From an uncultured Pelagibacteraceae bacterium (GTDB lineage Bacteria; Pseudomonadota; Alphaproteobacteria; Pelagibacterales; AG-422-B15), in the NCBI GenBank assembly GCA_902544065.1, contig CACCAS010000002.1:65517-129516 (forward strand): a stretch of 64,000 bases of DNA, written 5' to 3'. How positions within the stretch are numbered: position 1 is the stretch's first letter; every line of letters starts with the position of its first letter. Positions 47,813 to 55,798 of the stretch are shown here, one piece after another. The notes below the pieces were generated by a model. That model worked only from the letters and a program-made list of their open reading frames with translations. It had not been told where the DNA came from and made no database searches. A program made the translations under genes and the position numbers.

Positions 47813-49020
47813 GACTCATACCTCCTAAAAACTAAAGAAGCATTAGTTCCACCAAAACCAAAACTATTACTCATTGCTGTATTAATTTTTTCATCGATAC
47901 GAGAAGTCAATATATTCATACCATTAGCATCTTCATCTAACTCTTCAATATTTGCTGATTCTGAGAGAAAATTGTTATTCATCATAAGTAAAGTATAAAT
48001 TGACTCGTGTACTCCAGCAGCTCCAAGCGAATGTCCACTTAAAGACTTAGTAGAGCTTATAAAGGGAATTTCATTTTTAAAAACTTCTTTAATAGCTTTT
48101 AATTCTGCCTTGTCTCCTACAGGAGTAGAAGTTCCATGAGCATTTATATAGTCAACTTTTTCTATATCTTTAGTTGCCATAAGCATGCACCTTGCCGCAC
48201 CTTCCCCCGAAGGTTGAACCATATCATAGCCATCTGAAGTCGCTCCATAGCCAACAATTTCTGCGTATATTTTTGCATTTCTTTTTATTGCAGTTTCTAG
48301 CTCTTCAAGAACAACCACACCACCTCCACCAGCAATTACAAAACCATCTCTTTGAGAATCAAAAGCCCTTGAAGCTTTGGTTGGGTCATTATTATATTTT
48401 GATGAAAGAGCAGGCATTGCGTCAAATAAAGCCGATAAAGTCCAGTCAAGTTCTTCGCCACCACCTGCAAAAATTCTATCTTGCTTACCTAATTGAATAA
48501 GCTCATACGCATTACCTATGCAGTGAGCGCTTGTTGAACAAGCAGAACTAATAGAATAGTTAACACCTTTAATTTTAAAATATGTTGATAAAGTTGCAGA
48601 GTTTGTACTGCACATAACCTTGGGAACACTAGTGGGTCCAATTTTTTTTGGGCCTTTTTCCCTTGTAATATCAAATGCTCTTAACAGACTTTTAGTTGAT
48701 GGGCCGCCAGACCCCATTATTAACCCTGTTTGATTATTAGAAATTTCATCTTCACTTAAATTTGAATCACTTATAGCTTCATTCATCGCTAAATAATTGA
48801 AGCTTGCCCCATCCCCCATAAACCTTAAGAATTTTCTTTCGATTGTTTCTTCCAAATTTAAATTAATTTGCCCACTAACTTGACTTCTAAATCCCATATC
48901 TTTTTGAGACTCGTCAAACGCGATACCAGATTTTGTATTAAAAAGTGAGTCATTTACTTCACTTTTATTATTTCCTAAAGATGAGACTATTCCTATTCCT
49001 GTAATTACAACTCTCTTCAT
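47809..49020 (-). CDS. fabB: Beta-ketoacyl-ACP synthase I
   Basis: FabB elongates acyl-ACPs and is needed in the anaerobic-type pathway of unsaturated fatty acid synthesis. The 403-residue thiolase-fold protein has the catalytic Cys161 in [12 protein letters not shown] and histidines in [11 protein letters not shown] and [11 protein letters not shown]. Its position in one operon with fabA supports FabB over FabF. Start and stop overlap fabA and fabI by 1 and 4 nt, so the three are translationally coupled. Confidence 0.96.
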   Translation of the reverse strand: MKRVVITGIGIVSSLGNNKSEVNDSLFNTKSGIAFDESQKDMGFRSQVSGQINLNLEETIERKFLRFMGDGASFNYLAMNEAISDSNLSEDEISNNQTGLIMGSGGPSTKSLLRAFDITREKGPKKIGPTSVPKVMCSTNSATLSTYFKIKGVNYSISSACSTSAHCIGNAYELIQLGKQDRIFAGGGEELDWTLSALFDAMPALSSKYNNDPTKASRAFDSQRDGFVIAGGGGVVVLEELETAIKRNAKIYAEIVGYGATSDGYDMVQPSGEGAARCMLMATKDIEKVDYINAHGTSTPVGDKAELKAIKEVFKNEIPFISSTKSLSGHSLGAAGVHESIYTLLMMNNNFLSESANIEELDEDANGMNILTSRIDEKINTAMSNSFGFGGTNASLVFRRYES

Positions 49021-49520
49021 TATTTGATTAGGCCAACTTTGAGCCCCTCTGCTGTATATATTTCCTTACCGTCTACTAAAACGGAGCCATCACCAACTCC
49101 AACAATGACGCCTTTTTTTATTATTTTCTTCATGTTGATTTTATACTCAACAAGCTTAGACTCCTTTAATATTTCTCCACCAAATTTCACACTCGAAGAG
49201 CCTAAAGCTCTTCCCCGTCCAGGGTTACCAATCCAACCTAAATAAAAACCTACGAGTTGCCACATTGCATCTAATCCCAAGCATCCAGGCATCACAGGAT
49301 CCATCTCAAAATGACAATCAAAAAACCAAAGATTTGGATTAATATCTAGCTCAGCAAGGATCTCTCCCTTTTCATATTTTCCACTGTCATCTGTGATTTT
49401 AGTAATGCGGTCAAACATTAGCATTGGGGGCAAGGGAAGCCTTGCGTTGCCAATGCCAAACATGGTTCCATGAGCGCATTCCAGCAATTCTTCTTTTGTA
49501 AAGCTTGATTTTTTTTCCAC
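49020..49520 (-). CDS. fabA: 3-hydroxydecanoyl-ACP dehydratase/isomerase
   Basis: FabA dehydrates 3-hydroxydecanoyl-ACP and isomerises the product to the cis-3 form, the branch point to unsaturated fatty acids. The hotdog-fold catalytic residues are His70 in [12 protein letters not shown] and Asp84 in [10 protein letters not shown]. Length is 166 residues. It is the first gene of fabA-fabB-fabI and is divergent from irr across 93 nt, an arrangement also known in rhizobia and related groups. Confidence 0.97.
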   Translation of the reverse strand: MEKKSSFTKEELLECAHGTMFGIGNARLPLPPMLMFDRITKITDDSGKYEKGEILAELDINPNLWFFDCHFEMDPVMPGCLGLDAMWQLVGFYLGWIGNPGRGRALGSSSVKFGGEILKESKLVEYKINMKKIIKKGVIVGVGDGSVLVDGKEIYTAEGLKVGLIK

Positions 49521-49563
49521 TAAGGTTATTTATCTCATTGTTTTATATGAAGTTTAATTAGAC

Positions 49564-49591
49564 TAATGTATTATTATTGTAAAATACATTA
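49564..49591. promoter_or_regulatory. Inverted repeat in the fabA-irr intergenic region
   Basis: TAATGTATT (49564-49572) and AATACATTA (49583-49591) form perfect nine-base arms around a ten-base spacer in the 93-nt region that must hold promoters for both fabA and irr. The centre-to-centre distance is about 19 nt, nearly two helical turns, which would suit a dimeric regulator. The regulator is unknown, and the sequence is very A+T-rich, so chance is possible. Confidence 0.35.
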
Positions 49592-49613
49592 AATTTTAAT
49601 AAATAGTAAAATT

Positions 49614-50006
49614 ATGAATGATATTAAGCAGTTTTTAAGATCTAATGCTTTGAGACCAACAAAGCAAAGAATAGTAATAGCAGGCTACTTATTCGATGGT
49701 ACCGATAAGCATGTAACTGCTGAAAGCTTGTCTACGGAGCTTGCTAAAAGAAAGCACATAATATCACTGGCAACAATTTATAATACACTTCACGATTTTT
49801 ATGAAAATGGACTTTTGAAAAAACTTACTCTTAGCGCTGATAGAGTCTATTTTGATACAAACACAGATGATCATCATCATTTTTATTCTGAAAAGGAGCA
49901 ATTCCTAATTGATATTAATAAGAACATAAAAGTAAATGGCTTGCCTAAAACTCCAAGAAATAAAAAGATTAATAAGATCGAAGTTATTGTACACCTCGAT
50001 AAGTAA
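49614..50006 (+). CDS. irr: Iron response regulator Irr (Fur family)
   Basis: Irr is the heme-responsive Fur-family regulator of many alphaproteobacteria; it controls iron and heme genes through ICE boxes. The 130-residue protein has LRPTKQRIVIAGYLF and IISLATIYNTLHDFYENGLLKKL in the winged helix. The Irr-typical VYFDTNTDDHHHFY carries the three-histidine cluster used for heme or metal sensing. The N-terminal heme regulatory motif with Cys-Pro found in Bradyrhizobium is absent. Its place opposite fabA and directly before a rubrerythrin operon supports the call. Two palindromes lie immediately behind its stop codon. Confidence 0.9.
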   Translation: MNDIKQFLRSNALRPTKQRIVIAGYLFDGTDKHVTAESLSTELAKRKHIISLATIYNTLHDFYENGLLKKLTLSADRVYFDTNTDDHHHFYSEKEQFLIDINKNIKVNGLPKTPRNKKINKIEVIVHLDK

Positions 50007-50024
50007 TTGATAATAGTTATCAAT
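50006..50024. promoter_or_regulatory. Perfect palindrome immediately after irr
   Basis: ATTGATAATAGTTATCAAT has eight-base arms with a three-base centre and starts on the last base of the irr stop codon. No T-run follows, so it is not an intrinsic terminator. Its GATAA/TTATC half-sites look like operators of Fur-family proteins, but the regulator cannot be named. The centre is 23 nt from the centre of the next palindrome. Confidence 0.5.
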
Positions 50025-50029
50025 ATCAG

Positions 50030-50046
50030 TTTAGAATGATTCTAAA
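50030..50046. promoter_or_regulatory. Irr-box (ICE)-like palindrome upstream of rubrerythrin
   Basis: TTTAGAATGATTCTAAA is a perfect 8-1-8 palindrome, equivalently TTTAGAA-N3-TTCTAAA, the pattern I remember for the iron control element bound by Irr. It ends 3 nt before a consensus -35 hexamer of the rubrerythrin promoter and lies directly downstream of irr itself. Irr can activate or repress depending on position. Binding has not been shown here. Confidence 0.65.
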
Positions 50047-50049
50047 GTG

Positions 50050-50077
50050 TTGACAAAATTTGAATCAACTCTAAATA
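50050..50077 (+). promoter_or_regulatory. Candidate promoter of the rubrerythrin operon
   Basis: TTGACA at 50050-50055 is a perfect -35 hexamer. TAAATA at 50072-50077, 16 nt further on, is a weak -10. A weak -10 with a palindrome just upstream of the -35 is typical of activated or tightly regulated promoters. A GAGG ribosome-binding site follows at 50103, 8 nt before the rubrerythrin ATG. Confidence 0.5.
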
Positions 50078-50114
50078 AAGAAATTATAAATTAATTATTA
50101 TTGAGGAAGAAGAC

Positions 50115-50534
50115 ATGACTGAATTAAAAGAAAGCAAAACACTTGACAATCTGAAAGCAGCATTTGCTGGTGAAAGTCAAGCAAACAGAAGATATTTATA
50201 TTTTGCTCAAAAGGCTGACGTAGAAGGTCACAATGATGTAGCTGCAGTATTTAGATCTACTGCCGAAGGTGAAACTGGCCATGCTCATGGTCATTTAGAA
50301 TTCATGGAAGAAGTTGGTGATCCAGCGACTGGTGAACCAATCGGATCAACAGAAGATAATCTAAAAGCTGCAATAGCAGGAGAAACGCATGAGTACACAG
50401 ATATGTATCCTGGTATGGCAAAGACAGCACGTGAAGAAGGTTTCGATGAAATTGCGGACTGGTTTGAAACGTTAGCAAAAGCTGAAAAATCTCACGCGGG
50501 TAAATTCCAAAAAACACTAGACTCAATCGATTAA
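50115..50534 (+). CDS. Rubrerythrin (erythrin form, no rubredoxin domain)
   Basis: The 139-residue four-helix protein carries the full di-iron ligand set of rubrerythrin: Glu20 in [10 protein letters not shown], Glu53 and His56 in [10 protein letters not shown], Glu90 and Glu93 in GETHEY, and Glu124 with His127 in AEKSH. The C-terminal rubredoxin domain of classical rubrerythrin is missing, so electrons must come from another protein. Rubrerythrins reduce hydrogen peroxide. It is the first gene of a cluster with a CCG-type Fe-S protein and DUF3501, behind an Irr-box-like palindrome and a good promoter. A GAGG site 8 nt upstream fixes the start. Confidence 0.95.
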   Translation: MTELKESKTLDNLKAAFAGESQANRRYLYFAQKADVEGHNDVAAVFRSTAEGETGHAHGHLEFMEEVGDPATGEPIGSTEDNLKAAIAGETHEYTDMYPGMAKTAREEGFDEIADWFETLAKAEKSHAGKFQKTLDSID

Positions 50535-50570
50535 GTTATTTGGGGCTGTAATAAACAGCCCCTAACTTAA
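50531..50570 (+). other. Strong hairpin between rubrerythrin and the Fe-S protein gene
   Basis: GGGGCTGT (50542-50549) pairs with ACAGCCCC (50555-50562) over a five-base loop. Outside it TTAAGTTA (50531-50538) pairs with TAACTTAA (50563-50570), leaving a TTT bulge, so the stem has 16 base pairs. It begins at the rubrerythrin stop codon and ends 3 nt before the next ATG. No T-run follows, so full termination is unlikely. It may protect the rubrerythrin message from decay, lower read-through, or mask the start of the downstream gene. Confidence 0.85.
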
Positions 50571-50573
50571 ATA

Positions 50574-51914
50574 ATGGATTATAAAAAAGAAGGAAGCCTC
50601 GCTGCACCTACTAGGGATCTAGTAGATTGGAATTCTGATAGTTACACCAACGAAGAAGAGTTAAACGCTGAGATGAAAAGGCAGTTTGAGGTTTGTCATA
50701 GTTGTAGAAGATGTTTTAATCTCTGTGATAGCTTTCCGACGCTATTTGATTTGATTGATGACTCTCCAAATGAATCAGTTGATGATCTCACCAAGAAAGA
50801 TTTCGAAGGCATTACAGACAAATGCACGCTTTGTGATATGTGCTTTATGACTAAATGTCCATATGTTCCACCACATGAGTTTAACATTGATTTCCCTCAC
50901 CTTATGTTGCGTTATAGAACTTTTCAGGATAAGCAAAATAAGTTGCCAAAAATTCCAAAAGAGTTGGCTAAAATAGATCGCAACGCTAATCTAGCCAAAA
51001 TTTCTCCCACTCTTGCAAACTGGAGTTCCGATAAAAAAAATAGTCTAACACGGCGTCCACTGGAGATGATAAGTGGCATTGATAAAGACGCTGAGTTACC
51101 TAAGTTCGAAAAAAAGACATTCCATGAACTATTGGAGAAAATTGATATTAAAGTAAACGCAAGTGCACCTGCTTTTGGAAGAAAAGTTGCAATTTACTCA
51201 ACGTGCTATGTAAATTTCAATAATTCAAAGGTTGGAATCGCTGCTCAAAAAGTACTAAACCATAATGGTGTTGAAACTATCTCTTCATACCCCGGATGCT
51301 GCGGCATGCCACATTTAGAGCAAGCTCAGCATGAAAAAGTAATTAAACAGTCAGAAATTGTTTCTGAAGAACTCTGCAGCTTGATAGACCGGGGATATCA
51401 AATTGTTACTTTAACTGCGAGTTGCGGACTCATGCTTAAGTTTGAGTGGCCACTTCTCAATCCTAATAACGAAAATGTAAAAAAACTATCAAAAAATGTT
51501 TTTGATATTGATGAGTTTATTGTTGATATAAGTAAAAAAGAGGGATTAGTTGAAGGTCTTAATTCTCTTGATGGAGGAGTGACTGTTCACAATGCGTGTC
51601 ACGCAAGAGCTCAGAACATGGGTAATAAAGCTATGGAAATGTTAAAGAAATTACCTGATACAAAAGTTGATGTTGTAGAAAAGTGCGCAGGGCATGGAGG
51701 AACTTTTGGAGTTATGAAGAAAACTCGAAAGTCTGCAAACAAGTACGGCAAAGCAACAGCTAGACAAATTAAAAATAAGAAAAATAAGTTAATGGTTTCA
51801 GATTGCCCACTTGCTTGCAAGCACCTTAATGAGTTTTTAAACGAAGACAAAGACTCTAATTATATTTCAATGCATCCAATAGAAGTATTAGCTCAAGCGT
51901 ATAATCTCTCTTGA
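50574..51914 (+). CDS. CCG-domain iron-sulfur protein (GlpC/heterodisulfide-reductase-related)
   Basis: The 446-residue protein has two N-terminal 4Fe-4S motifs (Cys41, 44, 47, 51 and Cys84, 87, 90, 95), then two CCG-like domains. The first has STCYVNFNN and YPGCCGMPHLEQAQ. The second has VHNACHARAQNMG and, in place of the usual CCG, KCAGHGGTFGV. Relatives are GlpC, GlcF and HdrB, which pass electrons between dehydrogenases and quinones or thiols. No membrane segment is seen. The start lies only 3 nt after a strong hairpin and lacks a visible ribosome-binding site. With rubrerythrin before it and DUF3501 after it, an electron-supply role is plausible but unproven. Confidence 0.88.
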   Translation: MDYKKEGSLAAPTRDLVDWNSDSYTNEEELNAEMKRQFEVCHSCRRCFNLCDSFPTLFDLIDDSPNESVDDLTKKDFEGITDKCTLCDMCFMTKCPYVPPHEFNIDFPHLMLRYRTFQDKQNKLPKIPKELAKIDRNANLAKISPTLANWSSDKKNSLTRRPLEMISGIDKDAELPKFEKKTFHELLEKIDIKVNASAPAFGRKVAIYSTCYVNFNNSKVGIAAQKVLNHNGVETISSYPGCCGMPHLEQAQHEKVIKQSEIVSEELCSLIDRGYQIVTLTASCGLMLKFEWPLLNPNNENVKKLSKNVFDIDEFIVDISKKEGLVEGLNSLDGGVTVHNACHARAQNMGNKAMEMLKKLPDTKVDVVEKCAGHGGTFGVMKKTRKSANKYGKATARQIKNKKNKLMVSDCPLACKHLNEFLNEDKDSNYISMHPIEVLAQAYNLS

Positions 51915-51945
51915 TTTTGTCAAGTTAGACACTACATAAATCTTT

Positions 51946-52539
51946 ATGACTGTAGAAAATAGAAAAATTGAGTCCTCTGATCTGCTTGAATACAGTGCTT
52001 ATGCTAAAGAAAGAAGGAGCATAAGAAGAGAGGTAGTTCAGATGAAAAAAAATAGGAGAGTGGAACTCGGACCACATTCTACGTTTTATTTCGAGAACTT
52101 CTTTACTATGAAAGCTCAAATTCAAGAGATGCTTTACATCGAAAAGGGTGGCGATGAACAACTCAAAGATGAGTTAGAGGCTTATAATCCTCTTGTACCA
52201 CAAGGCTCAGAACTTGTAGCAACTTATATGTTTGAAATTGACAATCCAAATACAAGAAAAAAAGTTTTATCGTCTTTAGGAAATGTTGAGAATAAATTAT
52301 TCATAAGTATTAATGGGACAAAGCTATATGCGACACCTGAGGAAGATGTAGATCGTACAGATAATTCAGGAAAGACTTCTTCTGTTCATTTCATTCATTT
52401 TAAATTTAGTGATAAGCAAGTTGTGGAATTTAAAAATCCGAACAGCAGAATTGAGATTGGTGCAGATCACGATAACTATCTTCATACCACTGTACTGTCT
52501 AAAGAAGTTAAAGAAGCCCTGGCAAAAGATTTTACGTAA
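51946..52539 (+). CDS. DUF3501 family protein
   Basis: The 197-residue protein matches the DUF3501 family. It shows ARRSIRREVVQMKKNRRVELGPHSTFYFEN-type N-terminal sequence around residues 20-55, MLYIEKGG and YNPLVPQGSELVATYMFEI in the middle, and SSVHFIHFKFS near the end. Cysteines are absent and no metal motif beyond a few histidines stands out. The function is unknown. The gene is third in the rubrerythrin/Fe-S cluster, 31 nt after the Fe-S gene. I recall the three being neighbours in other proteobacteria, which suggests a joint task. It ends 3 nt before the end of convergent dut. Confidence 0.8.
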   Translation: MTVENRKIESSDLLEYSAYAKERRSIRREVVQMKKNRRVELGPHSTFYFENFFTMKAQIQEMLYIEKGGDEQLKDELEAYNPLVPQGSELVATYMFEIDNPNTRKKVLSSLGNVENKLFISINGTKLYATPEEDVDRTDNSGKTSSVHFIHFKFSDKQVVEFKNPNSRIEIGADHDNYLHTTVLSKEVKEALAKDFT

Positions 52540-52542
52540 TTC

Positions 52543-52998
52543 TTATTTACCGGTAGATCCAAATCCACCTTGACCTCGATTAGTCTCATCTAGATTGTCA
52601 ACTTCTTTAAATTCTACTCTAGTGACATTTGAGAAAACCATTTGAGCAATTCTTTCCAGAGGCCGAACAATAAATTTTTCTTTACTTAAATTTATTAGTA
52701 TTACTTTTATTTCTCCTCTGTAATCACTATCAATGGTACCTGGTGCATTCAAAACAGTTATTCCGTTTTTAAAAGCAAGTCCAGACCTTGGTCTTACCTG
52801 AGCTTCCATGCCTGTTGGCATTGAAACTGAAATTCCACACGCAATTATTTCTTTTTCCCATGGGGAAATTGTAATATTACTTTTTATTGAGGCGCATAAA
52901 TCAACTCCTGAAGCCTCTTTTGACTGATACTTAGGCAATTCAAAGTCTTCAATATCAGATATTCTTTTAATGAATATAGAATTTTTTTTAGTGGACAA
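52543..52998 (-). CDS. dut: dUTP diphosphatase
   Basis: Dut hydrolyses dUTP to dUMP, which keeps uracil out of DNA and feeds dTMP synthesis. All five trimeric-dUTPase motifs are seen, including GVDLCAS, RPRSGLAFKNG, NAPGTIDSDYRGEIKV, RIAQMVF and the C-terminal RGQGGFGSTG. At 151 residues it is normal. It follows coaBC by 4 nt on the minus strand, the common dfp-dut pairing. Confidence 0.97.
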   Translation of the reverse strand: MSTKKNSIFIKRISDIEDFELPKYQSKEASGVDLCASIKSNITISPWEKEIIACGISVSMPTGMEAQVRPRSGLAFKNGITVLNAPGTIDSDYRGEIKVILINLSKEKFIVRPLERIAQMVFSNVTRVEFKEVDNLDETNRGQGGFGSTGK

Positions 52999-53002
52999 GC
53001 TT

Positions 53003-54202
53003 CTAACTTTTTAGATACTGAACTATCTTATGAGATAATTTCTCAGCAACTTCCTCTTTTTGCATCTGTTTCCAATTTTGGGTTTCAGATTTAGAAATGA
53101 AATGAATCTCATTCGTATCTTTTCCAATAACTTGTCCGTTTGAAACATTATTACCGAGAATCCAATCACAGCCCTTTTTTTCCAATTTAATTTTTGAATT
53201 TTCCTCTAGATTCTCAGTTTCAGCTGCAAAGCCAACTACAAGGTCTGGTCTCTTATCATTGCGTTTACTTAATCTAGATAAAATATCTGGATTCTCTTCT
53301 AATGTGATGTCTAACCTTGAACCATTTTTCTTAATTTTGGCTTCACTTTGTTTCATAACTTTATAATCAGCAACTGCAGCAGCACAGATAGCAATGTTTA
53401 CAGGTAACGCTTTATCGCATTCAAACATCATTTCATCAGCTGATGACACATGAACAACCTTATTAACATTGGGATCAGGTAATTTAGTTGGTCCAGAGAT
53501 TAAAGTTGTATGGGCACCTAATGATGATAATTTTTCTGCAATTGTGTAGCCCTGCTTTCCAGAGGATTCGTTGGAAATAAATCTCACAGGATCTATCATT
53601 TCTTTCGTTGGCCCAGATGTAACAAGAGCTGAGAAATCGCTAAGTGGCTTGAAATCTAGACCATTAATAAAATCATGTGTATATTTTACAATTTCACTCG
53701 GTTCACTCATTCGGCCTTCACCATATTCCCCGCAAGCCATTTCACCATTTTCTGGTCCAACAAATTTTATGCCATCATTCCTAAGAGTTTGAATATTTCT
53801 TTGTGTTGCATTATTAAGCCACATTCTTACATTCATTGCTGGTGCAACAATTATGGGTTTATTTGTAGCCACCAGAACAGTTGACGCTAAATCGTCTGTA
53901 TTCCCATATGCAATTTTAGACATAATATTTGCTGTTGCAGGTGCAACAAGAATTACGTCAGCTTGTCTTGAAAGTTGTATATGACCCATTTCATGTTCAT
54001 CAGTTAAGTTAAATAGATCTGTATAAACCTTATTTTCTGATAAGCTCTCAACGGATAAGGGTGTTACAAATTCTGAACCAGATTTTGTTAGAATACAAGT
54101 AACATCAATGTTATTGGCTTTAAGACCCCTTATTATTTCAAGCGATTTATAAGCTGCAATACCACCAGTAATTATTAACAATACTTTTTTTGTTTTATTC
54201 AT
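53003..54202 (-). CDS. coaBC: Bifunctional phosphopantothenoylcysteine decarboxylase/synthetase
   Basis: CoaBC joins cysteine to phosphopantothenate and decarboxylates the product on the way to coenzyme A. The N-terminal flavoprotein domain (KVLLIITGGIAAYKSLEIIR, APAMNVRMW, and the Cys-containing MACGEYGEGRM loop) is CoaC. From about residue 185 the CoaB part begins (ALVTSGPTKEMIDPVRFISNESSGKQGY, and AAVADYK). The 399-residue length is standard. It is co-directional with dut and ubiB. Confidence 0.96.
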   Translation of the reverse strand: MNKTKKVLLIITGGIAAYKSLEIIRGLKANNIDVTCILTKSGSEFVTPLSVESLSENKVYTDLFNLTDEHEMGHIQLSRQADVILVAPATANIMSKIAYGNTDDLASTVLVATNKPIIVAPAMNVRMWLNNATQRNIQTLRNDGIKFVGPENGEMACGEYGEGRMSEPSEIVKYTHDFINGLDFKPLSDFSALVTSGPTKEMIDPVRFISNESSGKQGYTIAEKLSSLGAHTTLISGPTKLPDPNVNKVVHVSSADEMMFECDKALPVNIAICAAAVADYKVMKQSEAKIKKNGSRLDITLEENPDILSRLSKRNDKRPDLVVGFAAETENLEENSKIKLEKKGCDWILGNNVSNGQVIGKDTNEIHFISKSETQNWKQMQKEEVAEKLSHKIVQYLKS

Positions 54203-54262
54203 TCCGTAGAGTTATACTTTTTTGTTTATCTTGAAAAGTAAATACAATTTTAAAAAAGTATT

Positions 54263-55798
54263 CTATATCAATGATATAATTAAAGCCAAGCTTGAAATTA
54301 AGACCGTTCCGCCAATTATAAAGTACTTTTTATTAGTCTTTTGAGATGTATTATCTGAATTGCCTTCAGTGATGATATTAAAGGCTTGATCGGCCCTTGA
54401 GATAAAATCAGGAATATCTGGCATTTTACGTGCAATACTTTGTAGTGTTTCCTGTGTTTGCTTTAACCTATTTTTTATTCCCAGTTCATCTTTAAGCCAA
54501 GTTTCTATTTCAGGTTTAGAAACTTCCCAGAAATTTATTTCAGGATCCAGTTTTCTTGCTACGCCCTCAACAGTAATCATAGTCTTTTGTAGTAAAAGAA
54601 GTTGAGGTTGTAAAAACATATTAAATTGCTCTGTTATACCAAAAAGTTGAATTAATACATTGCCCATAGAAATATTTTTTGCTTTTTGATTAATTATAGG
54701 CTCTCCAATTGACCTTAACGCTTGTGAAAAGTCTTCAGTAGATTGACTTTTATCAATTAGTCCAGCCTCTTGATGAATTTTCGCTATCAAATAATAATCT
54801 TGCTTTATAAACCCGTAAATAATTTCTGCTAGGTAAGATCTATTCTTCTTATTAAGCCTTCCCATAATTCCAAAGTCTACTGCAAGTAAATTTCCATTTT
54901 TATTTAAAAATAAATTACCTTGATGAAGATCTGCATGGAAATAGCCGTCTCTGATTGACTGTCTCAAAAAATTTACTATTAAATTTTCAGCTGATTTTTT
55001 GATATCATAATTATTTTCATTAAGTTCTTCGATTTTATCAGCTGGAATTCCATTAATTTTTTCCATGGTAAGTATTTTTTGAGTAATTTTTTCCCAATAA
55101 ACTATTGGAACATAAAAACTCCCATCTAATTGAGTATTCTCTTTAAGTTCTGATGCAGCTGCTGCCTCATATCTCAAATCCAACTCAAACTTGATCACTT
55201 CCTTTGCTTTTTTAATAATTGAATTGGGCCTTAATCTCTCAAATTCCTTGAAATTCTCCATGAATGAAGTCAGCCATTCTAGGCGTGACATTTCTTGTTC
55301 TATGATTTTTTCAATTTGAGGTCTGAGTATTTTAACCGCAACTTCAGTTTCAACCCCATTATTACTTATCTTTGCAAAGTGAACTTGAGCTATAGATGCT
55401 GCAGCAATTGGTTCGCTAAAATCAGTAAATACCTTATCTATAGTTGTTCCAAACTCACTTTCTACTATTTTAATCGCAGTACCCTTTGAGAAAGGGGGTA
55501 AACTATCTCTTAAAATAGACAAATCATCCGCAACAGTATTTCCAACAATGTCTGGTCGAGTTGAAATTAATTGACCCAATTTGACGAAAGAGGGGCCTAG
55601 CTCATTTAATGCTTTCGCAACCCTAACTCCGTCTGAATCATTCATTAGTTCTTTATTTTTAGAAACTCCGATAGATAAAAGTTGAGTTATTATTGTGTAA
55701 ATAATTCTGTATCTCAGATTTTGACCTATTAGACGTAATATGTCGTGTGCTTTAAATATTCTGACTATTTTTAATAGAAAAAAAAAATTATTTATCAC
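54263..55798 (-). CDS. ubiB: Ubiquinone biosynthesis ATPase/kinase-like protein UbiB
   Basis: UbiB is an atypical ABC1/ADCK-type kinase-like ATPase needed for ubiquinone synthesis. The 511-residue protein has the family KxGQ motif in LGPSFVKLGQLISTRPDI, the nucleotide-binding VAVKILRPQI, and the catalytic region HADLHQGNLFLNKNGNLLAVDFGIMG. The C-terminus ends in a membrane segment. Its start overlaps the ubiE stop by 4 nt, so the two are coupled. Confidence 0.95.
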   Translation of the reverse strand: MINNFFFLLKIVRIFKAHDILRLIGQNLRYRIIYTIITQLLSIGVSKNKELMNDSDGVRVAKALNELGPSFVKLGQLISTRPDIVGNTVADDLSILRDSLPPFSKGTAIKIVESEFGTTIDKVFTDFSEPIAAASIAQVHFAKISNNGVETEVAVKILRPQIEKIIEQEMSRLEWLTSFMENFKEFERLRPNSIIKKAKEVIKFELDLRYEAAAASELKENTQLDGSFYVPIVYWEKITQKILTMEKINGIPADKIEELNENNYDIKKSAENLIVNFLRQSIRDGYFHADLHQGNLFLNKNGNLLAVDFGIMGRLNKKNRSYLAEIIYGFIKQDYYLIAKIHQEAGLIDKSQSTEDFSQALRSIGEPIINQKAKNISMGNVLIQLFGITEQFNMFLQPQLLLLQKTMITVEGVARKLDPEINFWEVSKPEIETWLKDELGIKNRLKQTQETLQSIARKMPDIPDFISRADQAFNIITEGNSDNTSQKTNKKYFIIGGTVLISSLALIISLI

